From Rubrimonas sp036735545 (GTDB lineage Bacteria > Pseudomonadota > Alphaproteobacteria > Rhodobacterales > Rhodobacteraceae), in contig DAINOD010000003.1 of the NCBI GenBank assembly GCA_036735545.1, positions 1 to 64,000 of the forward strand: 64,000 nucleotides of DNA, written 5' to 3'. The notes under the pieces are model-generated. The model saw nothing but the letters and a program-made list of their open reading frames with translations, did no database searches and was not told the origin of the DNA. Below are positions 25,345 to 32,879 of the stretch, piece by piece (the stretch's first letter is position 1; every line of letters starts with the position of its first letter). A program made the position numbers and the translations under genes.

Positions 25345-26356
25345 CGAGGCCGCCCGCCTCGACCAGCGGGCGGTCGTCAGCCCACAGGCTCGCGCCGCGC
25401 AGGCACAGGCCCAGATGCGCGCGGCTGCGGTTGCGCCCGCCGAAGGCGAGGTCGTCGTTGCTGCCGAACTCGACCTGGACGACCCCGTGGAAGCTCTCGC
25501 TGTCGCCGCCGCCGCCGCCCGCATCGGGCGTCTGCAGGATCGGCTGCAGCCACTGCGCCCGGTGATCGACGCCGAAGGCGATGTGGCCTGCGCAAAAAGC
25601 GGCGGCGTCGCCGGCCGCCTCCAGCGCGGCGCGGATGAGGCGCGCGTCCAACCCGCCCGATATGCACTCGATACGGCCGGCCCGGACGTCGATGACCACC
25701 GGACTTTCCACGAAGCGGCCCAGCATGAAGCAGCAGTCCCCCACGTCGAGCACGACCCTGCCCTCGGTCGTTCCCTCGACCTGAGCGACCTGCACCATGC
25801 CGCATCCCCAGAAGTCCAGGCGGCCGGGCGCGTCGGCGGCGCCGTAGTTGGCGAGCGCCGGCCGGCCCGCGATTGTCATGGAAAGTTCCGTCCCGGCAGG
25901 CGAGGCGATGCGCACCGTCCGGGCCGCGCCGAGCGCCGCCGCGCCGACGACGGCGCGCGCCCTGACATCGGGGTCGAAGCGGAGCCGCTCCAGCGCGTGG
26001 GGCGGCTGCATCACGCACAGCGCGCGCCGGCCCGCGGCCAGCGCCCCGCGCAGCGCTCGGTGATAGTGCAAGGTCAAGGCGGTGGCGTAGACGATCAGAT
26101 CGGCCTCGCGACAGATCGCGGCGAGGCTGGCGTCATGCGGCGGGCGGTCCCAAGGCAGCACCAGCTGGCAAGCTTCGGCGCCCAGCATCCGCGTGGCGCC
26201 GGCGCAGGCGGCGGCGTAAGCCGGGCTCCAGGCGGTGTCGGTGACGCACAGGCAGAGTTGGCCGGAACGCAGCCCGCTGGCCGCGAGCTGATCGCGCCAC
26301 AAGACGGCGAAGTCGGTCGCGAAGGCCGGACCGTCGTAGTGGCGGGCGTATGGCAC
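25301..26356 (-). CDS. M29 aminopeptidase-like / NicX-like metalloprotein
   Basis: The 351-residue protein has the two-domain layout of the leucyl-aminopeptidase T (M29) / 2,5-dihydroxypyridine dioxygenase (NicX) group. An alpha/beta domain (about 1-140) precedes a C-terminal domain with GRVVLDVGDCC, HIAFGVDHRAQW (His258, His265) and GGRNRSRAHLGLCLRG (His314). NicX uses an H-x-D pair near its end; here the position reads His314-Leu-Gly, so the metal site may be altered. Substrate and reaction are unknown. It is transcribed against the NHL gene and diverges from the phosphotriesterase-family gene. The family call is moderate. Confidence 0.6.
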   Translation of the reverse strand: MPYARHYDGPAFATDFAVLWRDQLAASGLRSGQLCLCVTDTAWSPAYAAACAGATRMLGAEACQLVLPWDRPPHDASLAAICREADLIVYATALTLHYHRALRGALAAGRRALCVMQPPHALERLRFDPDVRARAVVGAAALGAARTVRIASPAGTELSMTIAGRPALANYGAADAPGRLDFWGCGMVQVAQVEGTTEGRVVLDVGDCCFMLGRFVESPVVIDVRAGRIECISGGLDARLIRAALEAAGDAAAFCAGHIAFGVDHRAQWLQPILQTPDAGGGGGDSESFHGVVQVEFGSNDDLAFGGRNRSRAHLGLCLRGASLWADDRPLVEAGGLVTPPAHAPPPASGG

Positions 26357-26370
26357 GGAAGACGCCTCCG

Positions 26371-27387
26371 ATGATGGGCGAGACGACGGTGACGGGCGGG
26401 ATGGTGACGACGGTCACGGGGCCGCTGCCGGCGAGCGCGCTGGGCCCGGCGCTGATGCACGAGCATCTGCTGTGCGACATAACCCACCCGCGGCAGCGGC
26501 CCGCGGAGCCTCTGGCTGTCGCGATGAGCGATCGGCACGCGCTGGCGCTGCGGCCGACGGCGCCGGGCGTCTACCGGCTGACCGACGAGGCCGTGGCGGC
26601 GTCGGAACTGCGGATCTTCGCCGCGGCGGGCGGCGGAGCGGTGGTGGACGTCACCAGCGTCGGCATCGCGCCTGACCGCGAGGGGCTCGCCCGCGTCTCC
26701 CGCGCCAGCGGCGTGCCGGTCGTCGCCGGAGCCGGGTTCTACTACGACGCCTACGTCCCCGGGCCATGGAAGGCGGCGCCCGTGGAAGCGCTGACCGAGA
26801 GAATCCTCGCCGACCTGCAGGAGGGGCCGGCCCGCGCCGGGATCATCGGCGAGGTCGGGGTGTCGTGGCCGATCACCGCGTTCGAGACGCGCTCGCTCGC
26901 CGCCGCCGCACGCGCGCAGCGCGCCACGGGCGCGGCGATCACCGTGCACCCGCCGCGCGACCCGAGAGGCTGCGACGCCATCCTGCGCCTGCTCGACGCC
27001 GAGGGGGCGGACCTGTCGCGCGTCGTGCTGGGTCACATGGACCGCACCTTTCCGCGCGACCCCGAGGCGGTCGTCGCGCTCGCGCGGCGCTGCGTGGTGG
27101 AGTACGACTTCTTCGGGCTGGAAAGCTCGTACTGGATCGCGGGGACGCCCCTGCCGACCGACGCCCAGCGCTTCGAGGCGATCCGGCGCCTGTTCGACGC
27201 CGGACTGGAGCGGCGGGTGGTCGTCTCGCAGGACATCTGCACCGTGACCCGGCTGACCCGTTGGGGCGGACACGGCTACGCGCACCTTCTGCGCGACGCG
27301 ATGCCGCTGGCGCGCTCGCTGGGCTTCGGAGAAGCCGAAATCGCACGCCTGACGGTGGAGAACCCGCGCCGGCTGCTGGCCATATGA
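26371..27387 (+). CDS. Phosphotriesterase-family metal hydrolase (PTE/PHP/lactonase-like)
   Basis: This protein of about 338 residues has the PTE-family start GPLPASALGPALMHEHLLCD with the HxH metal pair, later VLGHMDRTFPRDP (metal His) and SQDICTVTRLTRWGGHGY (metal Asp). The bridging carboxylated lysine of true phosphotriesterases appears replaced near GEVGVSWPIT, where many lactonase-like members have Glu. It probably hydrolyses a lactone or ester. The start is uncertain: ATG codons lie at 26350, 26371 and 26401. I chose 26371 because GGAAG precedes it by nine bases and it avoids overlap with the divergent gene; 26401 would also give a family-like N-terminus. Confidence 0.83.
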   Translation: MMGETTVTGGMVTTVTGPLPASALGPALMHEHLLCDITHPRQRPAEPLAVAMSDRHALALRPTAPGVYRLTDEAVAASELRIFAAAGGGAVVDVTSVGIAPDREGLARVSRASGVPVVAGAGFYYDAYVPGPWKAAPVEALTERILADLQEGPARAGIIGEVGVSWPITAFETRSLAAAARAQRATGAAITVHPPRDPRGCDAILRLLDAEGADLSRVVLGHMDRTFPRDPEAVVALARRCVVEYDFFGLESSYWIAGTPLPTDAQRFEAIRRLFDAGLERRVVVSQDICTVTRLTRWGGHGYAHLLRDAMPLARSLGFGEAEIARLTVENPRRLLAI

Positions 27388-27394
27388 CGCCCTC

Positions 27395-28336
27395 TCAACC
27401 GGCCGCCGAGGCGACATGCGTCGCCCAGTGGCGCGCGATGTCCGCTCGCCGGGCGATCCAGACCGCCGGGCGCGACTGGATGTGGTCGAGGAAGCGCCTC
27501 AGCCCCGCAACCCGCGCCGGATGCCCCAGGATGCGCGCGTGCATGCCCACGCTCATCATCTTCGGCCTCTCGGCGCCCTCCTCGTACAGCACGTCGAAGG
27601 CGTCGCGCAGCAGCGCGAAGTAGGCGTCTCCCGCGGTCAGCGCGCCGACCAGCTTGGCGTCGTTGGTGACCAGCGAATAGGGCACGACGAGGTGGCGGGC
27701 GGACCCGACCGGCGTCCAGTAGGGCAGATCGTCAGCGTAGCTGTCGCTGTCGTAGAGAAAGCCGCCATGCTCGACCAGCAGCGCGCGGGTGTTGATGCTT
27801 GGCGCATAGCGGCAATACCAGCCCTCCGGGGCAGCGCCGGTGCTCGCACGGATCGAGGCGACGGCCCTTGCGATCTGGGCTCGTTCCTCGTCGCGGGCCA
27901 ACCTGTAGTGCTCGACCCAGCGCCATCCGTGACAGCACACGTCCCAGCCCTGCGCGCGGATGAACGCGGCCGCGGCGGGGTTGCGCTCGAGGGCCAGCGC
28001 GGACGCGAAGGCGGTGACCGGAACACCGCGCCCGGCGAACAGCCGCCCCAGCCGCCAGAAGCCCGCGCGCGAGCCGTATTCGTACATGCTCTCGGCGGCG
28101 AGGTCGCGCTCGCCCGGCGGCACGCGGGGGGCCGCGACCTCGGTCAGCGCCGTCTCGGACCGGCCGTCGCCATCGTGAACGGAGTACTCCGCGCCCTCCT
28201 CCACGTTCAGCACGAAGTTCACCGCGACGCGGGCGCCGCCGGGCCAGGCGGCGTGCGGCGGCTCCGCGCCGTAGCCGACGAAGTCGCGGTCGGGGCCGGC
28301 CTGAAGGGCCTGCGGGGCCGGGGCCAGGGGTTTCAT
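27395..28336 (-). CDS. Polysaccharide-deacetylase-family protein, PuuE (allantoinase)-like
   Basis: The 313-residue NodB-fold protein has the PuuE-type N-terminus DFVGYGAEPPHAAWPGGARV followed by FVLNVEEGAE, then MYEYGSRAGFWRLGRL. PuuE is the cofactor-independent allantoinase; relatives deacylate or open cyclic amides. The strand motif CCHGWRWVEH and the C-terminal MSVGMHARILGHPAR keep the usual histidines. It is the last gene of the long leftward operon that begins at 38268, eight bases past the deacylase stop. An enzyme that opens a C-N bond of an imported compound is likely, with substrate unknown. It converges with the phosphotriesterase-family gene. Confidence 0.85.
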   Translation of the reverse strand: MKPLAPAPQALQAGPDRDFVGYGAEPPHAAWPGGARVAVNFVLNVEEGAEYSVHDGDGRSETALTEVAAPRVPPGERDLAAESMYEYGSRAGFWRLGRLFAGRGVPVTAFASALALERNPAAAAFIRAQGWDVCCHGWRWVEHYRLARDEERAQIARAVASIRASTGAAPEGWYCRYAPSINTRALLVEHGGFLYDSDSYADDLPYWTPVGSARHLVVPYSLVTNDAKLVGALTAGDAYFALLRDAFDVLYEEGAERPKMMSVGMHARILGHPARVAGLRRFLDHIQSRPAVWIARRADIARHWATHVASAAG

Positions 28337-28343
28337 CGCCGCC

Positions 28344-29327
28344 TCATTCGCGCCGGCCCTGGACCTTGTTGAAGAAGCAGCACCACTCGCCGGTGGTGAC
28401 GCTCGGCAGGCATCGCAGGCCGAAGATCATGCCATCGGCCGGCGCGCGGATCTCCGCGAGGTCGCGACCGAACAAGTCGACGATGCGCGCAATGCGCGTT
28501 CCGGCCGGCATCATGGTCAGGAACTCGATGTCGGGCTCGGGCAGATAGAGCCCCGAGCAGGGCGCCAGGAGCGCCTGCTGGACGCCGATCGTGCGGTTCT
28601 TGTCGTATTGCGCCTCGCCGGGCAGCATCCCGTAGTGCCGCATGACGTTGAGGATGGCGTCGGCCAGCCCCCGGCCGACCTTCGCGAAGCCCGCCGGCGA
28701 CGTGGCCGACCGGCCGCCATACTCCACCGTGATTCCGACCTTGCCGGCCTCGGCCATCACCGCCATCGGGTTGCCCTTGGGATTGGGCGCCGACATCATG
28801 CAGCCCCATCCGGGGCCCATCGCCGTGCCGAGTTCGACCGACTCCGGCCTCTCGTCAGTGAACATCGAGGGCGCGAGATAGGAATGCGCGCCGCCGGAGT
28901 GGATGGCGATCTGCAGGTCCGCGGTCGCGCGCATCGCGCTGCAGTGGGCGTGCATGATGCGCTCGGTCAGATAGCCCTCCGCCCGCCCCGGATAGACCCG
29001 GTTGCCGTCATAGCTGAAAGTGTCCAGCGGGTTGCCGCGGCTGCCGGCCTCGAACGCCGGCACGTTGATGACCGGGATCAGGACGAGCGCGCCGGTCAGA
29101 GCCGCAGGGTCCACCTCGCGCAGCAGCATCTGGCAGCACAGCGGCCCTTCCGGCTCGTCGCCATGGATCGCGCCGTCGACCCAGAGCGTGCGCCCCGGCC
29201 TGGCGCCGTTCACGATCGCGACGGGTATCTCGACGGGCCCGCCGCCGGCGAGGCGGGTGACGGGGATGGCCCCGTAGGCGGTCTCGCCCGGCGCGGCTGT
29301 CGCGGTTCCAACGGTGAGGCTCGCCAT
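28344..29327 (-). CDS. Succinylglutamate desuccinylase / aspartoacylase-family (M14-like) deacylase
   Basis: The 327-residue zinc hydrolase has the AstE/AspA metal motif WVDGAIHGDEPEG (H-x-x-E) and a downstream IHSGGAHSYLAPS that supplies the third histidine. A C-terminal beta-rich lid follows from about residue 240. The family removes N-acyl groups from amino acids or handles N-alpha-acetyl compounds. It is encoded three bases after the VOC gene in ABC operon 2. Together with the aminotransferase and the PuuE-like protein it suggests an N-acylated or cyclic amino-acid derivative as substrate. Confidence 0.87.
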   Translation of the reverse strand: MASLTVGTATAAPGETAYGAIPVTRLAGGGPVEIPVAIVNGARPGRTLWVDGAIHGDEPEGPLCCQMLLREVDPAALTGALVLIPVINVPAFEAGSRGNPLDTFSYDGNRVYPGRAEGYLTERIMHAHCSAMRATADLQIAIHSGGAHSYLAPSMFTDERPESVELGTAMGPGWGCMMSAPNPKGNPMAVMAEAGKVGITVEYGGRSATSPAGFAKVGRGLADAILNVMRHYGMLPGEAQYDKNRTIGVQQALLAPCSGLYLPEPDIEFLTMMPAGTRIARIVDLFGRDLAEIRAPADGMIFGLRCLPSVTTGEWCCFFNKVQGRRE

Positions 29328-29330
29328 GAT

Positions 29331-29828
29331 TCAAATCCCCTTCACCTGCTCATACTTGCGCAACTCGTCGGGCGTGTAGACCTGCATGAATTCGATCTCG
29401 ACGCCGCCGGCCTCGTCGTCGAGGAACGCGACGTAGCCCTCGGGATGCGGGTGCGAACCCATCACCCCGCCGCAGCCCTTGCAGCCGCGCAGCCGCCCGC
29501 CGCTGGCCTGCGCATGCGCCAGCGCCTTCTCGATGTCGTCCACGGCGTAGCAGATGTGGTGCAGCCCCTCGGCCCCGCGCTCGGCGATCCACGCGTCGAA
29601 GCGGCCGCCCTTGTCCATGGACTGGCAGAGCTGGAACTCGATCCCGCCCAGTTCGAACAGGGCCACCCGGTTGCGCGACTTGGCGTATTCCATGATCGGC
29701 GTCTCGTCGGGGACATGCAGGTAGCGGCGATAGGTCTCCAGCGCCTTTTCGGCGTCGCGCACGGCGAAAGCCATATGCTTGACGCCGAGGACGTTGGGGT
29801 TGGTCTTGAGCGGCGCGGGCGCGTTCAT
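29331..29828 (-). CDS. VOC-family (glyoxalase/dioxygenase-fold) protein
   Basis: A 165-residue vicinal-oxygen-chelate protein with two beta-alpha-beta-beta-beta modules. VLGVKHMAFAVRDAEKALE opens module 1 and GLHHICYAVDDIEKALA opens module 2. Metal ligands are probably the His of VKHMAF, the Glu of GIEFQLC, the His of LHHICY and the Glu near the C-terminus (EIEFMQVY). It resembles methylmalonyl-CoA epimerase or glyoxalase I proteins. I chose the ATG at 29828 because GGAG lies just upstream; the longer frame is Arg-rich. It lies between the aminotransferase and deacylase genes. Confidence 0.85.
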   Translation of the reverse strand: MNAPAPLKTNPNVLGVKHMAFAVRDAEKALETYRRYLHVPDETPIMEYAKSRNRVALFELGGIEFQLCQSMDKGGRFDAWIAERGAEGLHHICYAVDDIEKALAHAQASGGRLRGCKGCGGVMGSHPHPEGYVAFLDDEAGGVEIEFMQVYTPDELRKYEQVKGI

Positions 29829-29839
29829 GGAGGTCTCCG

Positions 29840-31021
29840 TCACGATTGGCGCAGCGAGGCGACGACGCGCGCCATGCGGGCGACCGCCTCCTCGACGCGG
29901 GGAATGGGCTGGAGCAGGGAGATGCGAACGTAATCGTCGCAATGGTCGCCGAACAGCGAGCCCGGGAAGATCATCACCTGCCCCTCCTCCAGCAGCTTCA
30001 GGCAGAAATCCGACGCGCTGAGCCCGGTGGAGGAGACGTTGGCGTAGACGTAGAAGCCGCCGTTGGGGCGCGCGTAACTCAGGCCCATGCCGTCGAGCGC
30101 GGCCATCATCACGCGCCGGCGCGCATCGTACTCGGCGCGCGCCGCGGCCACCGCGTCCTGCGGGCCGGTGAGCGCCGCCAGCGCGGCATGCTGCGACACG
30201 GCCGGGGCGCAGATCGCCAGCCCGTGGTGGATCTCCGCCATCGCCTGCGCGTAGTGCTTCGGCGCGGCGAAATAGCCGATCCTCCAGCCGGTCATTGCGA
30301 AGGCCTTGGAGAAGCCGTCGATGGTGATGGTGCGGTCCTTCATGCCCGGCAGCGAGGCCGCCGGCAGGACGGTGGCGTTGTCGTAGGTCAGACGGCCGTA
30401 GATCTCGTCGGACACCACGATCAGGTCGCGCGCGGCGGCGAGGCGGCAGAGCTTCTCGATCTCCTCGGGCGGGATCACCATGCCGGTCGGGTTCGAGGGG
30501 TTGATCAGCACCAGCATCCGGCTTTTCGGCGTCAGCGCCTTCTCGACAGACTCGGCCGTCAGCGCGAAGCCCTGCGACTCGTAGGTCGGCACGGTGACGG
30601 TGCGCCCGCCGGCAAGCTCCACCGCCTGATGATAGGCGTTGTAGCCGGGAGAGGGGACGATCACCTCCTCGTCCGGGTCCACCAGCCCAAGCACCGCGAC
30701 GAACATCGCCTCCTGCGCGCCGGCCGTCACCACGATCTCGTCGGGGGCGTAGTCGGCGCCGCCATGGGCGCGGATGGTGTCGGCGATGGCCTGCCGCAGC
30801 GCGGGCAGGCCGTGGGGGTGGGTGTAGTGCGTGGCGCCCTCGGCCAGCGCCTTGCGGCCCGCCTCGACGATGTGCGGCGGCGTGTCGAGGTCGGGGTCGC
30901 CGCGGCCGAGCGCGATCACGTCCTTCAGCCCGGCCGCGAGGTCGAGCATGCGCGTGCGCACCGAGGATTGCTTGAGCGTCACCCGGCGGGCGAAGCGCGG
31001 CGGGGCTGGTTCGGGGGTCAT
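29840..31021 (-). CDS. PLP-dependent aminotransferase, class I/II (AspC-like), operon 2
   Basis: The 393-residue enzyme carries VVTAGAQEAMFVAVLGL, LINPSNPTGMVIPP, an Asp in VVSDEIYGRLTYD and the Schiff-base Lys239 in IDGFSKAFAMTGWRIGYF. The substrate-carboxylate arginine lies in VRISLLQPIPR. It is a close paralogue of the protein at 16977-18152, and both are linked to a Dpp-type transporter and an amidohydrolase. I chose the ATG at 31021 because it overlaps the permease stop as ATGA. It likely transaminates an amino acid released from the imported substrate. Confidence 0.9.
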   Translation of the reverse strand: MTPEPAPPRFARRVTLKQSSVRTRMLDLAAGLKDVIALGRGDPDLDTPPHIVEAGRKALAEGATHYTHPHGLPALRQAIADTIRAHGGADYAPDEIVVTAGAQEAMFVAVLGLVDPDEEVIVPSPGYNAYHQAVELAGGRTVTVPTYESQGFALTAESVEKALTPKSRMLVLINPSNPTGMVIPPEEIEKLCRLAAARDLIVVSDEIYGRLTYDNATVLPAASLPGMKDRTITIDGFSKAFAMTGWRIGYFAAPKHYAQAMAEIHHGLAICAPAVSQHAALAALTGPQDAVAAARAEYDARRRVMMAALDGMGLSYARPNGGFYVYANVSSTGLSASDFCLKLLEEGQVMIFPGSLFGDHCDDYVRISLLQPIPRVEEAVARMARVVASLRQS

Positions 31022-31902
31022 CTGCGGTCCTTGGCCTTGGGGTCGAGCACTTGGGAGAGCCGGTCGCCGATCAGGTTGACCGACATGACGATCAGGAACA
31101 GCGCGAGGCCGGGGAAGATCATCATCCACGGCGCGTAGCGCATGTATTCCCGCCCGCTCGACAGCATCGCACCCCACTCCGGGGTCGGCGGCTGGGCGCC
31201 GAGGCCGAGGAAGCTGAGCGTCGCCGTCGAGAGGATGGCGTTGCCGAGGTCGAGCGTGCCGAGCACGACGACCGTGGGCGCGATGTTGGGCAGCAGGTGG
31301 CGCGCCATGATCCGCAGGTCCGAGGCGCCCATGGCGCGGGCGGCCTCGACATAGAGCTGCTCGCGCGCCACCAGCACCGCGCCGCGGATGACGCGGGCGA
31401 AGCGCGGCACGCCCGCCACCGCCACCGCGATCACCGCGTTGACCAGCCCGACGCCCAGCACCGAGACGATCATGATCGCCAGCACGATGGCCGGAAAGCC
31501 CAGCAGCACGTCCAGCAGCCGGCAGCCCCAGGCGTCGATCCGCCCGCCGACATAGCCCAGCGCCACGCCGATCACGCCTCCGACAGACAGCGACAGCGCC
31601 ACCGTCGCGAGGCCGAGCGCGATCGAATAGCGCCCGCCGGCCATGACGCGGGAGAACACGTCGCGTCCGTGCAGGTCGGTCCCGAAGAAATGCGCGGCCC
31701 CCGGCGCGGCGAGGCGCGGGCCGACGTCGGTCTCGTTCCAGTCGTAAGGCGCGAGCAGCGGCGCCGCGGCCGCCGCGAGCACCAGCGTCGCGATCACCGC
31801 CGCGCCGATCATGGCCCCCGGGTGCAGGAACAGCCGACGCAGGAAGGCGCGCGCCCGGCCGGGGCGGCGAACGACCGCGGGCGCGTCGGCCAGCGCGGTC
31901 AT
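31018..31902 (-). CDS. Dpp/Opp-type ABC transporter permease (DppC-like), system 2
   Basis: The 294-residue permease has FLHPGAMIGAAVIATLVLAA as first helix, AHFFGTDLHGRDVFSRVMAG after it, and the EAA loop YVEAARAMGASDLRIMARHL. LSFLGLGAQPPTPEWG is shared with the system 1 DppC protein. The ATG at 31902 overlaps the DppB-like stop as ATGA. It should pair with the ATPases encoded divergently at 38376-40366, since no ATPase gene lies within its own operon. Confidence 0.92.
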   Translation of the reverse strand: MTALADAPAVVRRPGRARAFLRRLFLHPGAMIGAAVIATLVLAAAAAPLLAPYDWNETDVGPRLAAPGAAHFFGTDLHGRDVFSRVMAGGRYSIALGLATVALSLSVGGVIGVALGYVGGRIDAWGCRLLDVLLGFPAIVLAIMIVSVLGVGLVNAVIAVAVAGVPRFARVIRGAVLVAREQLYVEAARAMGASDLRIMARHLLPNIAPTVVVLGTLDLGNAILSTATLSFLGLGAQPPTPEWGAMLSSGREYMRYAPWMMIFPGLALFLIVMSVNLIGDRLSQVLDPKAKDRR

Positions 31903-32825
31903 CGGTTGCGCCCCATGCGCACGCGCGGGTCGATCACGCCGTAGACGAGGTCGACCGCGACGTTGATGACGACATAGGCTGCGGTCTTGTAGACCACCAG
32001 CGCCTGAACCAGCGGCATGTCCTTGGTCAGGACCGCATCCACCAGCATGGTGCCGAGACCGGGCCGGGCGAACACGTTCTCGGTGACGACCGCGCCGCCG
32101 ATCAGCAGGGCGAACTGGATGCCCAGCAGCGTGACGGGCGGGATCATCGCGTTGCGCAGCGCGTGCTTCACGATGATCTTCGCCGGCGGCAGGCCCTTGG
32201 CGCGCGCGGTGCGGACGTAGTCCTGCCCCATCGCCTCGATGATCGAGGCGCGCACCAGCCGCGCGAAACCGCCGGCGATGAACAGGCCCACCGTGATCGA
32301 GGGCAGGATCAGCGCGTCGAAGCCGCGGCCGGTGATCGGCGCCCACATCAGCAGCACGCCGAAGACATAGATCAGCATCATGCCGATCCAGAAGCTCGGC
32401 AGCGACACGCCGGCCAGCGCCACGACCATGCAGGCGCTGTCGATCCACGTGTTCGGCCGTATCCCGGCGATGACGCCCAGCACGATCCCCAGCGTCAACC
32501 CGACCGCCAGCCCGCCCAGCGCAAGCTCGACGGTCGGCCACATCTGCTCGACGATCATGTCGGTCACCGGCCGGCGCGATCGGAAGCTGTCGCCAAGGTC
32601 GCCCTGAGCGGCGTTCGCGAGGAATGTCACATACCGCTCGCCCATGGGCCGGTCGAGGCCAAGCCGCTCGCGTTCGCGCTGGCGCACTTCCTCCGACGCC
32701 GGCACGCCGGCGAGCATCAGGTTGACCGGATCGCCAGGGATGACCTGCATCACGAAGAAGACGAGCGTCCAGGTGAACGCCACCACTGGTATAACGCTCA
32801 GCAGCCGGGCGGCGAAGTAACCCAT
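31899..32825 (-). CDS. Dpp/Opp-type ABC transporter permease (DppB-like), system 2
   Basis: The 308-residue protein begins MGYFAARLLSVIPVVAFTWT and contains GDPVNLMLAG after the first helix, a EAA loop (YVRTARAKGLPPAKIIVKHA) and the typical end YGVIDPRVRMGRNR. It forms the membrane channel of ABC system 2 with the DppC-like protein. It follows the binding-protein gene after 54 bases containing a hairpin. Confidence 0.93.
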   Translation of the reverse strand: MGYFAARLLSVIPVVAFTWTLVFFVMQVIPGDPVNLMLAGVPASEEVRQRERERLGLDRPMGERYVTFLANAAQGDLGDSFRSRRPVTDMIVEQMWPTVELALGGLAVGLTLGIVLGVIAGIRPNTWIDSACMVVALAGVSLPSFWIGMMLIYVFGVLLMWAPITGRGFDALILPSITVGLFIAGGFARLVRASIIEAMGQDYVRTARAKGLPPAKIIVKHALRNAMIPPVTLLGIQFALLIGGAVVTENVFARPGLGTMLVDAVLTKDMPLVQALVVYKTAAYVVINVAVDLVYGVIDPRVRMGRNR

Positions 32826-32848
32826 CTCGGGACCTGTCGGTTGGGGGA

Positions 32849-32870
32849 CGCGGCGCCGGCAGGCGCCGCG
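32849..32870 (-). terminator. Hairpin behind the system 2 binding-protein gene (attenuator or 3' stabiliser)
   Basis: Perfect 9-bp inverted repeat CGCGGCGCC / GGCGCCGCG with a four-base loop, nine bases past the binding-protein stop codon. No T-run follows. Position and stem length match the hairpins at 22687-22710 and 58864-58885. Confidence 0.6.
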
Positions 32871-32879
32871 CCGGATGCG

